The notes beneath the pieces are model-generated. The model worked only from the letters and a program-made list of their open reading frames with translations, was not told the DNA's origin and searched no databases. A stretch of 64,000 nucleotides of DNA from F23-B02 sp963625685 (lineage in GTDB: Bacteria; Bacillota; Clostridia; Oscillospirales; Oscillospiraceae), in the NCBI GenBank assembly GCA_963625685.1, contig CAVFTR010000002.1:62001-126000 (forward strand). Reading direction: 5' to 3'. This document shows, piece by piece, positions 24,758 to 32,419 of this stretch. The translations under genes were made by a program, and so were the position numbers. Within the stretch, counting starts at the first letter, position 1; each line of letters starts with the position of its first letter.

Positions 24758-25294
24758 ATGACGGATATTCTTACCCTGGCGCGGGAAAACGGCTTTTCAC
24801 ACATCGGCTTTGCCGACATGGAAGCGCTCACGCCGCTGGAGCAGGTGCGGCAGATGTGCGCCTCCGGCCGCTGCGGAAAATGGAACACGAACTGGGCCTG
24901 CCCGCCGGCATGCGGCAGCATAGAGCATGCGAAAAAACGCATCGGGCAGTATAACAAATGCCTTCTCGTGCAGACGGTAGGCGAGCTTGACGGCGAGTTT
25001 GACTACGACGGCATGCAGCTTGCCGCCGGGCAGCATAAAAAGCGTTTTTTGAATTTTGCAAGACAGGCGAGGATGCTTTATCCAGGCTGCCTTCCGCTCA
25101 CGGCGGGGGCCTGCACGGTATGCGCGAAATGCACCTATCCCGGCAAGCCCTGCCGCTATCCGGCAAAGCGCCTTTCGTCCATGGAGGCCTACGGCCTTTT
25201 TGTCAGCGATATTTGCGTCCGCTCCGGACTTAAATATAACTACGGGCCGCGCACGATAGCCTATACCTCGTGCCTGCTGTATTCTGAGGAGTGA
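24758..25294 (+). CDS. DUF2284 cysteine-rich metal-binding protein
   Basis: 178-residue soluble protein with about a dozen cysteines. The pattern includes a CASGRCGKW block near residue 34-42, WACPPACGS near 46-54, and GACTVCAKCTYPGKPCR near 117-133, typical of DUF2284 and suggestive of one or two Fe-S clusters. Genes of this family commonly neighbour corrinoid methyltransferases, where they are thought to help electron supply or corrinoid repair; the biochemical role is not established. It is 6 bp upstream of the methyltransferase-corrinoid fusion gene and so co-transcribed with it. Confidence 0.85.
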   Translation: MTDILTLARENGFSHIGFADMEALTPLEQVRQMCASGRCGKWNTNWACPPACGSIEHAKKRIGQYNKCLLVQTVGELDGEFDYDGMQLAAGQHKKRFLNFARQARMLYPGCLPLTAGACTVCAKCTYPGKPCRYPAKRLSSMEAYGLFVSDICVRSGLKYNYGPRTIAYTSCLLYSEE

Positions 25295-25300
25295 ATTTTT

Positions 25301-27037
25301 ATGCAGACAGCAAAGGAGATCTTTCTTGAAATGCTCAAGCCGGACGCCCGGCCGGAGCGTCAGCTCAAGCAGTATGAGGCGCTGCATATGTGCCTTTACG
25401 ACCCCATAAACGTATATCTCAGAGGCAACCGCAGGCGCGGCAGCGTGAGCGTCGACCGCTGGGGAACGACCATAAGCTTCCCGGAGAACGCGCCGGGCGC
25501 TATGCCCTTGAACCACGGCGAGCTCGCCGTGTGCAGGGATATCACGCGCTGGAGGGCGACCGTGCACGCGCCCGACCTTGAGCACAGCTGCGCCGAGGGC
25601 TGGGAGGAGTGCCGCAAAAAGGCGCGGGAGACCGCCGGAGAGGAGCAGCTCGTCGCGGGCTTCATGGGCACCGGCATATTCGAGCAGTGCCATTTTCTCA
25701 TGGGCTTTGAGCCGACGCTCACCGCGCTCTACGAGCACCCGGACGAGATGCACGAGCTTATCGAATACATAACGGATTACCGTCTGCGCTATGTGAAAAT
25801 GCTCATAGACGGCCTTCAGCCGGATGTGATATTCTCGCACGACGACTGGGGCACGAGGGACGCGCTGTTCATGAAGCCGGATATGTGGCGCGAGTTTTTC
25901 AAGGAGCCCTACCGGCGCTTTTACGGCTATATCCGCTCGCGCGGCTGCATAGCACTGCACCACGCCGACTCCTACCTCGTCCCGATAGTCGACGATATGA
26001 TAGAGCTCGGCATCCAGGTCTGGCAGGGAACGCTGCCGGAAAACGATATACCGGCCCTGCAGCGCCATACCCGGGGAAAGCTCGTTTTCATGGGCGGCAT
26101 GGGCGCCGCGATAGACAGGGAGGACGCACAGCCCGGGGAGATACTCGCCTATGCGCGCAGGACCCTCAAGGACTGCTGCCCGGGCGGACACTTCATCCCG
26201 TCGATAACCTACGGCGTGCCGGGAGCGGTGTTCCCGCATGTGGATAAGTATATAGATCAGGCGATAGACGAGTATAACGCGAGGCTGCATGTGCCGGTCT
26301 TCGAGCTGCCGCCCGTGCCGCGCCGCGTGCTCGGCGACCCCGCCGTGCCCGCCGGGGAGGATAAGACCGCAAGCGAGGAGCCCGCGGGCGACAGCGTGCT
26401 CGAGCGCATAAGCGCGGCGCTGTGCCGCGGCCAGCAGAAGAAGCTGCTCGCGCTGTGCAGTGAGGCGCTCGACGCGGGCGTTCCGGCGCAGGAGATACTC
26501 TCCGGCGGCCTTGTCAGGGGCATGGACCGTCTCGGCGACGATTTCTCGGCAAACCGCGTTTTCGTTCCGGAAATGCTCATCGCGGCCCGCTGCATGTCGG
26601 CGGCGACGGCGCTTTTGAAGCCGCACATGACAGGCGGGGAAGGGCAGGGCGCCGTCATAGGCAGCGCGGTGATCGGCACAGTGCGCGGCGATATGCACGA
26701 TATCGGCAAGAACCTCGTCAAGATAATGATGGAGGGCAGCGGCATCGAGGTATACGACCTCGGAACGGACGTTCCGGCCGAGAGCTTTATAGACAGCGCC
26801 ATCGAGCACGGCTGCGGCATAATCGCCTGCTCCTCGCTGCTTACGACGACGATGAACGAAATGCGCCGCGTCGTTTCGCTTGCCGAGGAAAAGCACATTC
26901 GCGATAAGGTCAGGATACTCGTCGGCGGAGCGCCCATAAGCCAGAGCTTCTGCGACGAGATCGGCGCGGACGTGTACACCGAGGACGCCGGGGCGGCGGC
27001 CCGCGCGGCGGTGGAGATACTCAGAGCATGTAAATAA
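25301..27037 (+). CDS. UroD-type methyltransferase fused to a B12-binding corrinoid domain
   Basis: 578 residues carrying two proteins in one. Residues 1-335 are a uroporphyrinogen-decarboxylase-like methyltransferase barrel (MtaA/CmuA/O-demethylase group). Where MtaA has the zinc-binding HxC, this one reads H220-H221-A222-D223, so metal use may differ. After a linker (about 340-365) come a helical cap (365-450) and a Rossmann cobalamin-binding domain with D464-x-H466-x2-G469, whose histidine should ligate cobalt. It should transfer a methyl group from an unknown methoxy or methylated substrate to its own corrinoid. Related systems usually keep these as separate polypeptides; CmuA is a fused precedent. 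The neighbours supply activation and the onward transfer. Confidence 0.9.
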   Translation: MQTAKEIFLEMLKPDARPERQLKQYEALHMCLYDPINVYLRGNRRRGSVSVDRWGTTISFPENAPGAMPLNHGELAVCRDITRWRATVHAPDLEHSCAEGWEECRKKARETAGEEQLVAGFMGTGIFEQCHFLMGFEPTLTALYEHPDEMHELIEYITDYRLRYVKMLIDGLQPDVIFSHDDWGTRDALFMKPDMWREFFKEPYRRFYGYIRSRGCIALHHADSYLVPIVDDMIELGIQVWQGTLPENDIPALQRHTRGKLVFMGGMGAAIDREDAQPGEILAYARRTLKDCCPGGHFIPSITYGVPGAVFPHVDKYIDQAIDEYNARLHVPVFELPPVPRRVLGDPAVPAGEDKTASEEPAGDSVLERISAALCRGQQKKLLALCSEALDAGVPAQEILSGGLVRGMDRLGDDFSANRVFVPEMLIAARCMSAATALLKPHMTGGEGQGAVIGSAVIGTVRGDMHDIGKNLVKIMMEGSGIEVYDLGTDVPAESFIDSAIEHGCGIIACSSLLTTTMNEMRRVVSLAEEKHIRDKVRILVGGAPISQSFCDEIGADVYTEDAGAAARAAVEILRACK

Positions 27038-27067
27038 AGCCGAAGCGGCCGCTTCGCTTCGAAAAAT

Positions 27068-27105
27068 AAATTCAGGGGCAGTCAAAAGACTGCCCCTGAA
27101 TTTTG
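27068..27105. terminator. Bidirectional 16-bp terminator
   Basis: AAATTCAGGGGCAGTC (27068-27083) pairs perfectly with 27088-27103 over AAAA. It separates the methyltransferase fusion from the convergent dehydrogenase gene; T and A tracts suit both directions. Confidence 0.88.
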
Positions 27106-27114
27106 AGATATTGT

Positions 27115-28203
27115 TTATTTGGTTTTCACATAGCAGTTCATCGGGTGGACCATGTACTCGTTGTACGGGAACCGGTCGGTGGTGACGTAGCCTGCCGGCG
27201 CATCGATGAGCTGCGGGATGCGGTTTACGAGCGTCGCGCAGGTGAGCTCGACCGTCGCGGGCTGATTGACGATGCAGGTGGTGTCGGGCTCGCCGTAGAG
27301 AGTCCAGACGTTCTTGTCGGTCTCCCCGGGGTTATATATCTTGCCGACGCACTCGGTGACGAGCGTTATGCCCTCCTCGGTCTCGGTCGTGACGATGGCA
27401 CGCATGCCCGTTGCGTCGCCCGCCTTGACGACCATGCCCAGCGTCTCGGATCTGAGGTCGTCCCTGTCGACGCAGGGGATGCACTTCTGCGTCTGGGAGA
27501 TGATGTGCAGTCCCATTTTGCTGCACAGCCAGCCGTTCTGGTTCCACATATACGAGGGAACATACCTGCCGCTCTCGACGAGCTCCTTCATCTCATCCGA
27601 CGGAGTTTCGTTGTAGCAGCCTATGGTTTTGTTGAATTCATCGAGCGTAAGTCCCGCGCCGTGGCCCTCGGCGAGAGCTACGCCGTAGTCCTCGACGTTG
27701 TACCAGCTGCTGCCCTCGATCCTGGTGATCTTATGCGAGGAGCCTGCGAGGTTCGTGACCATCGTGCCCCAGTACAGGTCGCAGTAGCCCACGCCCGTGA
27801 GCGTGCAGCCGCCCTCCTTTGCCAGCTTGTCGAGCTTTGCCGTGAGAGAGGGGGAGGAGTTCCAGGGATACAGCGCCTCCTCGCAGGTGGTTATGGCGTT
27901 CACGCCGTGCTTTGCACAGATAGTAAAAATGTCCTCAAGCTCCGCTACGGTGCTGCGCGTTGCTATTATGCAGACGTCGGGCCTGAGCTCGCCCATGCGC
28001 TTGTCCGCGTCCGCGGAGCTTTCAACTGTTATCCCGACATGGGGGAAGCCTCCGCCGATTATCTCGGAGACATCTTTGCCGATATGACCCTTGTTGCGGC
28101 AGAATGCGCCGACCAGCTCTCCGTCGTGCTCGATGACATAGCGCATAAGATAGCGGCTCATCTTGCCTGCACCGTACTGAACAACTCTGATTTTGCGATC
28201 CAT
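27115..28203 (-). CDS. Dihydrodipicolinate-reductase-like NAD(P) dehydrogenase
   Basis: 362-residue oxidoreductase with an N-terminal Rossmann fold (QYGAGKMSRYL, residues 9-19) and a DapB-like second domain. The length and layout match the 2,4-diaminopentanoate-dehydrogenase-like branch rather than true DapB (about 250 residues), so an amino-acid catabolic reaction is more likely than lysine synthesis; the precise substrate is unknown. AAGGAGGCAATTATA precedes the ATG. It is transcribed from a MerR-type promoter (28261-28291) lying just after the stop of the MerR regulator gene, so it is presumably the inducible target of that regulator. Confidence 0.82.
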   Translation of the reverse strand: MDRKIRVVQYGAGKMSRYLMRYVIEHDGELVGAFCRNKGHIGKDVSEIIGGGFPHVGITVESSADADKRMGELRPDVCIIATRSTVAELEDIFTICAKHGVNAITTCEEALYPWNSSPSLTAKLDKLAKEGGCTLTGVGYCDLYWGTMVTNLAGSSHKITRIEGSSWYNVEDYGVALAEGHGAGLTLDEFNKTIGCYNETPSDEMKELVESGRYVPSYMWNQNGWLCSKMGLHIISQTQKCIPCVDRDDLRSETLGMVVKAGDATGMRAIVTTETEEGITLVTECVGKIYNPGETDKNVWTLYGEPDTTCIVNQPATVELTCATLVNRIPQLIDAPAGYVTTDRFPYNEYMVHPMNCYVKTK

Positions 28204-28260
28204 TATAATTGCCTCCTTGTTTTTTGAAATAGGTTATTTTTTTAACGACCTTACAAGGCT

Positions 28261-28291
28261 ATTATACAGATTATTGCCGCAATAAAGTCAA
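28261..28291 (-). promoter_or_regulatory. MerR-type promoter with 19-bp spacer and centred dyad
   Basis: On the minus strand TTGACT (28291-28286) and TATAAT (28266-28261) are separated by 19 bp, two more than optimal. The spacer contains the perfect dyad TTATTGC-G-GCAATAA (28285-28271). This is the signature of promoters untwisted by MerR-family activators. The regulator is the adjacent gene 28294-29142. Confidence 0.82.
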
Positions 28292-28293
28292 TA

Positions 28294-29142
28294 TCATTCT
28301 TTCTGAGCAGCTTGACCAAAAAACTTCACGGGAATTTGTATCTTATAGAACATGCGCCGCCGCTCAAAATCGAGCATGGGGAAGTCGACGATGACCTCGC
28401 AGAGGTAGTCGCCGCATATCCGGCAGCCTCTGGCCTCGACATACCGGAGCAGCCGGTGTATATTTTCGGCCTCCATGCTCGCATCGCTCGAGCACAGGCA
28501 GACGTATGCCGCGGCCGGTATGCGCTCGGCCTCCTCGGAGCTGTCGACGAAAACGAATACCTCGTCTGAAAACAGCTCGTCCGCGGAAAGCCGGGACTCG
28601 CGCACGATGGTCCCGATGTTGCTGAAATACGCCAGCGGCATATTGCTTGAGACCAGCTGAGTTTTGAGCTGCCTGAGCATATATTCGTAGCCGCTTTCAT
28701 CCTGCTCGAAATAGTTCAGGCCGCATTTGTGACAGAAAATATGGCGCTCGGGGATGAATTCGACGAAAATCTCGCCGTTTTTGGGCATCGCCTCATAGCG
28801 GCGGTAGTTATCGAGGGTCCGCGCGATGGCCGAGCGCGAGCGCTCAAGCTGCAGGATACGCTCGTCGATGCTCGCCGACTGAGCCTCGAGCAGGCTTTGC
28901 AGCGCCGCGGGGTCGTTGCCCTCGAAAAAGGCCCTGATCTGGCGCAGCGTCATGCCGTAGACCTTCATGTTCTGGATAAGGTCGAGCTTTGCCGACTGCG
29001 CTATGTGGTAATACCTGTACCCCGTCGAGGGATCGACGCAGTGCGGGGCGAGAAGTCCGTCCTTGTCATACAGCCGCAGCGTCTGCTCGCTTATATGGTT
29101 GAGCTCCGCCATCTGCCCGATCGACAGCTTTTGAAGATTCAT
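28294..29142 (-). CDS. MerR-family regulator with GyrI-like effector domain
   Basis: 282-residue regulator. The first 70 residues are the MerR winged helix (LSIGQMAELNHISEQTLRLYDKDGLL), then a long dimerisation helix (about 75-115) and a GyrI/BmrR-like ligand pocket (about 120-280). This architecture responds to small organic molecules rather than metals. Of the in-frame starts I choose the ATG at 29142, which has a strong AGGAGGAGAG site; an ATG at 29214 has none. Its stop is 3 bp from the -35 of the dehydrogenase promoter carrying the expected dyad, so it most likely activates that gene. Confidence 0.88.
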   Translation of the reverse strand: MNLQKLSIGQMAELNHISEQTLRLYDKDGLLAPHCVDPSTGYRYYHIAQSAKLDLIQNMKVYGMTLRQIRAFFEGNDPAALQSLLEAQSASIDERILQLERSRSAIARTLDNYRRYEAMPKNGEIFVEFIPERHIFCHKCGLNYFEQDESGYEYMLRQLKTQLVSSNMPLAYFSNIGTIVRESRLSADELFSDEVFVFVDSSEEAERIPAAAYVCLCSSDASMEAENIHRLLRYVEARGCRICGDYLCEVIVDFPMLDFERRRMFYKIQIPVKFFGQAAQKE

Positions 29143-29326
29143 AAAACTCTCCTCCTGATATAAGCTGACGGGAGCCGAGCCGCTGCCGGTTTTGACAGGC
29201 TGATTTTCACTCATGCGGCGTTAAAGCCCTTGCAAATATGGCGCCCATCAAAGAGAAAAAGGCGAAAAGCGCCGAAAAGTGGCGGCGGCAGGCGGCAGCG
29301 GCTCGGTTCCCCTTATGCTTAGGTAA
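29143..29326. other. 5' leader of the MerR gene
   Basis: About 180 bp between the predicted promoter and the MerR ribosome site. It contains G/C-rich direct repeats (GGCGGCAGGCGGCAG near 29281-29299) but no clear dyad of MerR type and no riboswitch I recognise. An in-frame ATG at 29214 lacks a ribosome site. Confidence 0.35.
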
Positions 29327-29355
29327 AGTATATGGGAAAAAGACGGGCAGGTCAA
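29327..29355 (-). promoter_or_regulatory. Promoter of the MerR gene
   Basis: Minus strand: TTGACC (29355-29350), 17-bp spacer, TATACT (29332-29327). Confidence 0.55.
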
Positions 29356-29384
29356 GCGGCGGCGCTCTGCATGCTGCGGGCAAT

Positions 29385-29413
29385 AAAAAAATCCGAACGC
29401 AATGCGTTCGGAT
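29385..29413 (-). terminator. Terminator of the tRNA cluster
   Basis: ATCCGAACGCA (29391-29401) pairs perfectly with 29403-29413; A29385-29390 is the T-run on the minus strand. It directly follows the CCA end of tRNA-Cys. Confidence 0.88.
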
Positions 29414-29417
29414 CCTT

Positions 29418-29492
29418 TGGAGGCGTCACCCGGATTTGAACCGGGGAATCGCGGATTTGCAGTCCGCTGCCTTACCACTTGGCTATGACGCC
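29418..29492 (-). tRNA. tRNA-Cys (GCA)
   Basis: Folds as a full cloverleaf on the minus strand: 7-bp acceptor GGCGTCA/TGACGCC, anticodon arm GCGGA-CTGCAAA-TCCGC with anticodon GCA, T-loop with TTCAAAT, discriminator T and an encoded CCA. Last of four tRNA genes in one minus-strand cluster. Confidence 0.96.
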
Positions 29493-29537
29493 ATATCAGT
29501 TTGCAGGCCTTGAAAACGCAGCCTGCAAACGCTTTTT

Positions 29538-29613
29538 TGGAGCGGGCAACGAGACTCGAACTCGCTACCTCCACCTTGGCAAGGTGGCGCTCTACCGGAT
29601 GAGCTATGCCCGC
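29538..29613 (-). tRNA. tRNA-Gly (GCC)
   Basis: Cloverleaf on the minus strand with acceptor GCGGGCA paired to TGCCCGC, anticodon arm CCACC-TTGCCAA-GGTGG (anticodon GCC), T-loop TTCGAGT and encoded CCA. Confidence 0.96.
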
Positions 29614-29616
29614 AGA

Positions 29617-29692
<76 letters not shown>

Positions 29693-29707
29693 GTATGCTG
29701 CTTTTAA

Positions 29708-29784
29708 TGGTGGGAACAACTGGACTCGAACCAGTGACCCCCTGCTTGTAAGGCAGGTGCTCTAACCAGCTGAGCTATGCTCCC
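29708..29784 (-). tRNA. tRNA-Val (TAC)
   Basis: First gene of the cluster. Acceptor GGGAGCA pairs with TGTTCCC, anticodon arm CCTGC-CTTACAA-GCAGG (anticodon TAC), T-loop TTCGAGT and encoded CCA. Confidence 0.96.
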
Positions 29785-29826
29785 TCATCAGCGGCTTGTT
29801 TATTATACTAAAGCTGACCCCGATTG

Positions 29827-30729
29827 TCAATAACAATTTTGAAGTTTTTGATCGCTTTTTGACTGCCCGAGCAGGGCGGAGATATCGTCCGGCGTGAAGG
29901 TGTAGACCGTGTCGCAGAACTGGCAGCTGACCTCGACATCCCTGCCCTCGCAGACCATTTTTTGCAGCTCGTCCTCACCGATGCCGAGTATGGCGCCGGC
30001 TACGCGCTCACGGCTGCACCTGCAGCGATAGCCGATCTCGTCCTCGCCGACGATGTGGTGCTCAAGGCCCTTCAGCACCTGCCCGAACACGGCCTCGAGC
30101 CCGTCCTCGGCCAGTATTGTGGTCAGCGCGTCCATCATCGTTATATTCTCCTCGAGCTTGTCAATAAGCTCGTCCGGAGCGCCGGGCATGAGCTGCACGA
30201 TAAAGCCGCCGGCGGACCTTATGCTAAGATCGGTGTCGACCAGAACGCCGAGGCCGCAGGCCGCGGGTATCTGCTCGCTTTCGAGCATGTACGCGGTCAG
30301 ATCCTCCGCGATCTCGCCGGAAACGAGCTGCGTCGAGCCTATATACGGCTCCTTAAGACCTATATCGCGGCTGACCGTTATCATGCCGTTTCTGCCGACC
30401 GCTCCGCCCACGTCGAGCTTCCCGTCGCTGCGCAGCGGCAGCTCGACGCCGGGCTCGGTCACGTAGCCGCGCACGAAGCCCCCGCTGTCGGAGACCGCGA
30501 TGACGCTGCCGATGGGACCGCCGCCGTTTATGCGTATGGTCAGACTGCCGTCGTCCTCCTTCAGCATGTTGCCGAGCATGGACGCCGCGCACAGCGTCCT
30601 GCCGAGCGCCGCCGCGGTGGTGGGCGTGCAGCCGTGTATATCCTTCGCCCGCTGTACCGTCTCCCCGGCGCTGACCGCCGACATTTTTACAAAGCCGTCT
30701 CCGGCCGTAGCTCTCAATATCCTGTCCAT
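29827..30729 (-). CDS. hslO: Hsp33 redox-regulated chaperone
   Basis: 300-residue holdase chaperone that is switched on by oxidation in the cytosol. The N-terminal substrate-binding domain has the usual GGGPIGSV and GAVGRNGMITV motifs. The C-terminal redox switch carries C236-x-C238 and C269-x2-C272, the four zinc ligands. The length is normal. It follows the SAM methyltransferase gene by 9 bp on the minus strand and ends about 40 bp before the tRNA-Val gene. A redox chaperone in this anaerobe fits defence against oxygen. Confidence 0.94.
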   Translation of the reverse strand: MDRILRATAGDGFVKMSAVSAGETVQRAKDIHGCTPTTAAALGRTLCAASMLGNMLKEDDGSLTIRINGGGPIGSVIAVSDSGGFVRGYVTEPGVELPLRSDGKLDVGGAVGRNGMITVSRDIGLKEPYIGSTQLVSGEIAEDLTAYMLESEQIPAACGLGVLVDTDLSIRSAGGFIVQLMPGAPDELIDKLEENITMMDALTTILAEDGLEAVFGQVLKGLEHHIVGEDEIGYRCRCSRERVAGAILGIGEDELQKMVCEGRDVEVSCQFCDTVYTFTPDDISALLGQSKSDQKLQNCY

Positions 30730-30738
30730 GGTAATGCC

Positions 30739-31476
30739 TCAATAAATATTGGTGTTTTTTGCCGATATGAACATCCTGCCCCTGTCTCCCTGCGGGCAGT
30801 CTGTGTAAAAGCGTACCTGCTCAAAGCCCGCGTCCTCCAGAGCCGCCCTGAGCGCCTCGGGCGAGTGGGCGTACTCGACATGCTCCTCACATTCGCGCTG
30901 CCAGAGCCTGCCGCGGCGCGAGAAGAGATCCATGCCGTACAGCAGGCTGCCGTCCTCCTCGGAAAAATCGGCGCGCCAAAGGCAGAGCACATCGTCTGTT
31001 TCATCGACGAATATCTCGCCGTCGAGAGCCCTCATGCTCTCGGGAGTTTTGATATCGAACATGAAAAGCCCGTAGGGCCGCACGAAAAGATGCAGTCTGC
31101 CGAAGACCCGGCCTAGCCTGTCGGGCGGGATATAATTTATCCCGTCGAGCGAGCAGTAGGCAGCGTCCACCGTGCCGTAAAGGTCGAGTCCGGCTGCGTC
31201 CTGACACAGGTACAGCGGAGCTACGGGCGCAGCCCCGGCCTTTCCGGAGGCCTGCATGAGCATGTCCTCCGACGCGTCGACCGCGATCATCTCGTAGCCG
31301 CGCCCGGCCATGAGCGCCGTGAGCGTGCCGGTCCCGCAGCACAGGTCCAGAAGCGTTTTGAACTCGCCGCCGTCGCCGTCAAACAGCCCTTCGTAGAAAT
31401 CCGCGAACTCGGAGTAGGGGATATCTCCCGTAAGCGTGTCGTACCACATCGACAGCGGACCGTAGGCGTCGGCCAT
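30739..31476 (-). CDS. Class I SAM-dependent methyltransferase
   Basis: 245-residue enzyme with motif I LLDLCCGTGTLTALM near residues 41-55, the acidic end of strand 2 in MIAVDAS, and the family tail that bears F-x-Y-T. The N-terminal YGPLSMWYDTLTGDIPYSEFADF resembles small-molecule methyltransferases of the Bacillota; the acceptor is unknown. Its start overlaps the stop of the TrpR-like gene as TGATG, and it precedes hslO, so the three make one operon. Confidence 0.87.
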   Translation of the reverse strand: MADAYGPLSMWYDTLTGDIPYSEFADFYEGLFDGDGGEFKTLLDLCCGTGTLTALMAGRGYEMIAVDASEDMLMQASGKAGAAPVAPLYLCQDAAGLDLYGTVDAAYCSLDGINYIPPDRLGRVFGRLHLFVRPYGLFMFDIKTPESMRALDGEIFVDETDDVLCLWRADFSEEDGSLLYGMDLFSRRGRLWQRECEEHVEYAHSPEALRAALEDAGFEQVRFYTDCPQGDRGRMFISAKNTNIY

Positions 31477-31778
31477 CAGTCCTTGTCCTGCTGCTCGGCC
31501 AGACGCCGGAAGGCGATCTCGTAGCCGTCCTTGCCGTACTGAAGCGAGCGGTTGACGCGGCTGATCGTCGCGCTTGACGCGCCGGTCTCGGCGAGGATGT
31601 CGTTATATATCATGCCCTTGGAAAGGCATACGGCGACCTGATAGCGCTGCTCCATGGCCTGGATCTCGGTGACTGTGCACAGATCGTCGAAAAAGCTCAT
31701 ACATTCCTCGACTGTGTTGAGCGTGAGTATCGCCCTGTACATATCCTGATTGCGGGGCTTTTTATTAAGCTTGTTCAT
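31476..31778 (-). CDS. yerC: TrpR-like YerC/YecD regulator
   Basis: 100-residue helical DNA-binding protein of the YerC/YecD group related to the Trp repressor. The helix-turn-helix lies in YNDILAETGASSATISRVNRS (about 58-78), preceded by LCTVTEIQAMEQRYQVAVCL, the usual dimer core. Targets are unknown. It is the first gene of a three-gene minus-strand operon and has GGAGGTTATCTA before the ATG. Confidence 0.88.
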   Translation of the reverse strand: MNKLNKKPRNQDMYRAILTLNTVEECMSFFDDLCTVTEIQAMEQRYQVAVCLSKGMIYNDILAETGASSATISRVNRSLQYGKDGYEIAFRRLAEQQDKD

Positions 31779-31807
31779 TAGATAACCTCCTTAGGTCGAT
31801 CATGTAT

Positions 31808-31836
31808 ATTTTACATCCGCACACTACAAATGTAAA
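31808..31836 (-). promoter_or_regulatory. Promoter of the yerC-methyltransferase-hslO operon
   Basis: Minus strand: TTTACA (31836-31831), 17-bp spacer, TAAAAT (31813-31808). Confidence 0.6.
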
Positions 31837-31878
31837 GTGCTAATGCTGTGAATTGTGCTCGCCCGGGGCAAATTGTTG

Positions 31879-31907
31879 TTGATTAATATTGATAAATGTA
31901 ATACAAT
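31879..31907 (+). promoter_or_regulatory. Promoter of the NfeD-SPFH operon
   Basis: TTGATT (31879-31884), 17-bp spacer, TACAAT (31902-31907), followed by GGAGGTG before the ATG at 31941. Confidence 0.6.
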
Positions 31908-31940
31908 ATAAAATGAATCGAAAACCCGGAGGTGAGAGCA

Positions 31941-32399
31941 ATGCCATTTGAAATGACGATGACTACGTTCTGGCTGGCCGCCATGGTCTTCTTTCTCATT
32001 GTCGAGGCGGTGACGGTGGGGCTTATGTGCATCTGGTTTGCCATCGGCGCCCTGGCGGCGCTGCTGTGCGCAATGTTCGACGCGCCCGTGTGGCTTCAGA
32101 TAATCGCGTTTCTAATCGTTTCGGCGGTGACATTGTATTACACAAGGCCGCTGGTCAGGAAGTATGTCAACAACAGGATAGAGCCGACGAACGCCGATAT
32201 CGTTATCGGCAAGGAATGCCGCGTGACAGAGGCGATAGACAATATCGCCGGCACGGGCGCCGTGTATGTCGACGGTAAAACGTGGACGGCGCGCAGCGCG
32301 AGCGATAACGAGACCATCCCCGAGGGGACGCTCGTAACGGCGCAGCGCATAGACGGCGTGAAGCTCATAGTCGCGGCGGCTGCCGAGGCAGCAGAATAA
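31941..32399 (+). CDS. NfeD-family membrane protein
   Basis: 152-residue protein with two or three hydrophobic helices (about 6-65) and a C-terminal OB-fold domain (about 85-145, TNADIVIGKECRVTEAI), the short NfeD form lacking the protease domain. NfeD proteins partner with SPFH/flotillin-type proteins in membrane organisation and envelope stress. The ATG at 31941 is correctly spaced from GGAGGTG; a GTG nine bases earlier overlaps that site. The next gene, 20 bp on, encodes its SPFH partner. Confidence 0.9.
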   Translation: MPFEMTMTTFWLAAMVFFLIVEAVTVGLMCIWFAIGALAALLCAMFDAPVWLQIIAFLIVSAVTLYYTRPLVRKYVNNRIEPTNADIVIGKECRVTEAIDNIAGTGAVYVDGKTWTARSASDNETIPEGTLVTAQRIDGVKLIVAAAAEAAE

Positions 32400-32419
32400 A
32401 TTTTTTAAGGAGAGAACAA

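Noticed and set aside
24797..27085. Open frame of 762 codons on the minus strand opposite the methyltransferase-corrinoid fusion
   Set aside because: It is antisense to a clearly recognisable gene, is rich in Arg, His and Ala with no domain, and arises from C-ended codons in GC-rich coding sequence.
21661..28293. Cobalamin riboswitch controlling the corrinoid module
   Set aside because: The gaps before the operons are under 80 bp and show no B12-box-like conserved core.
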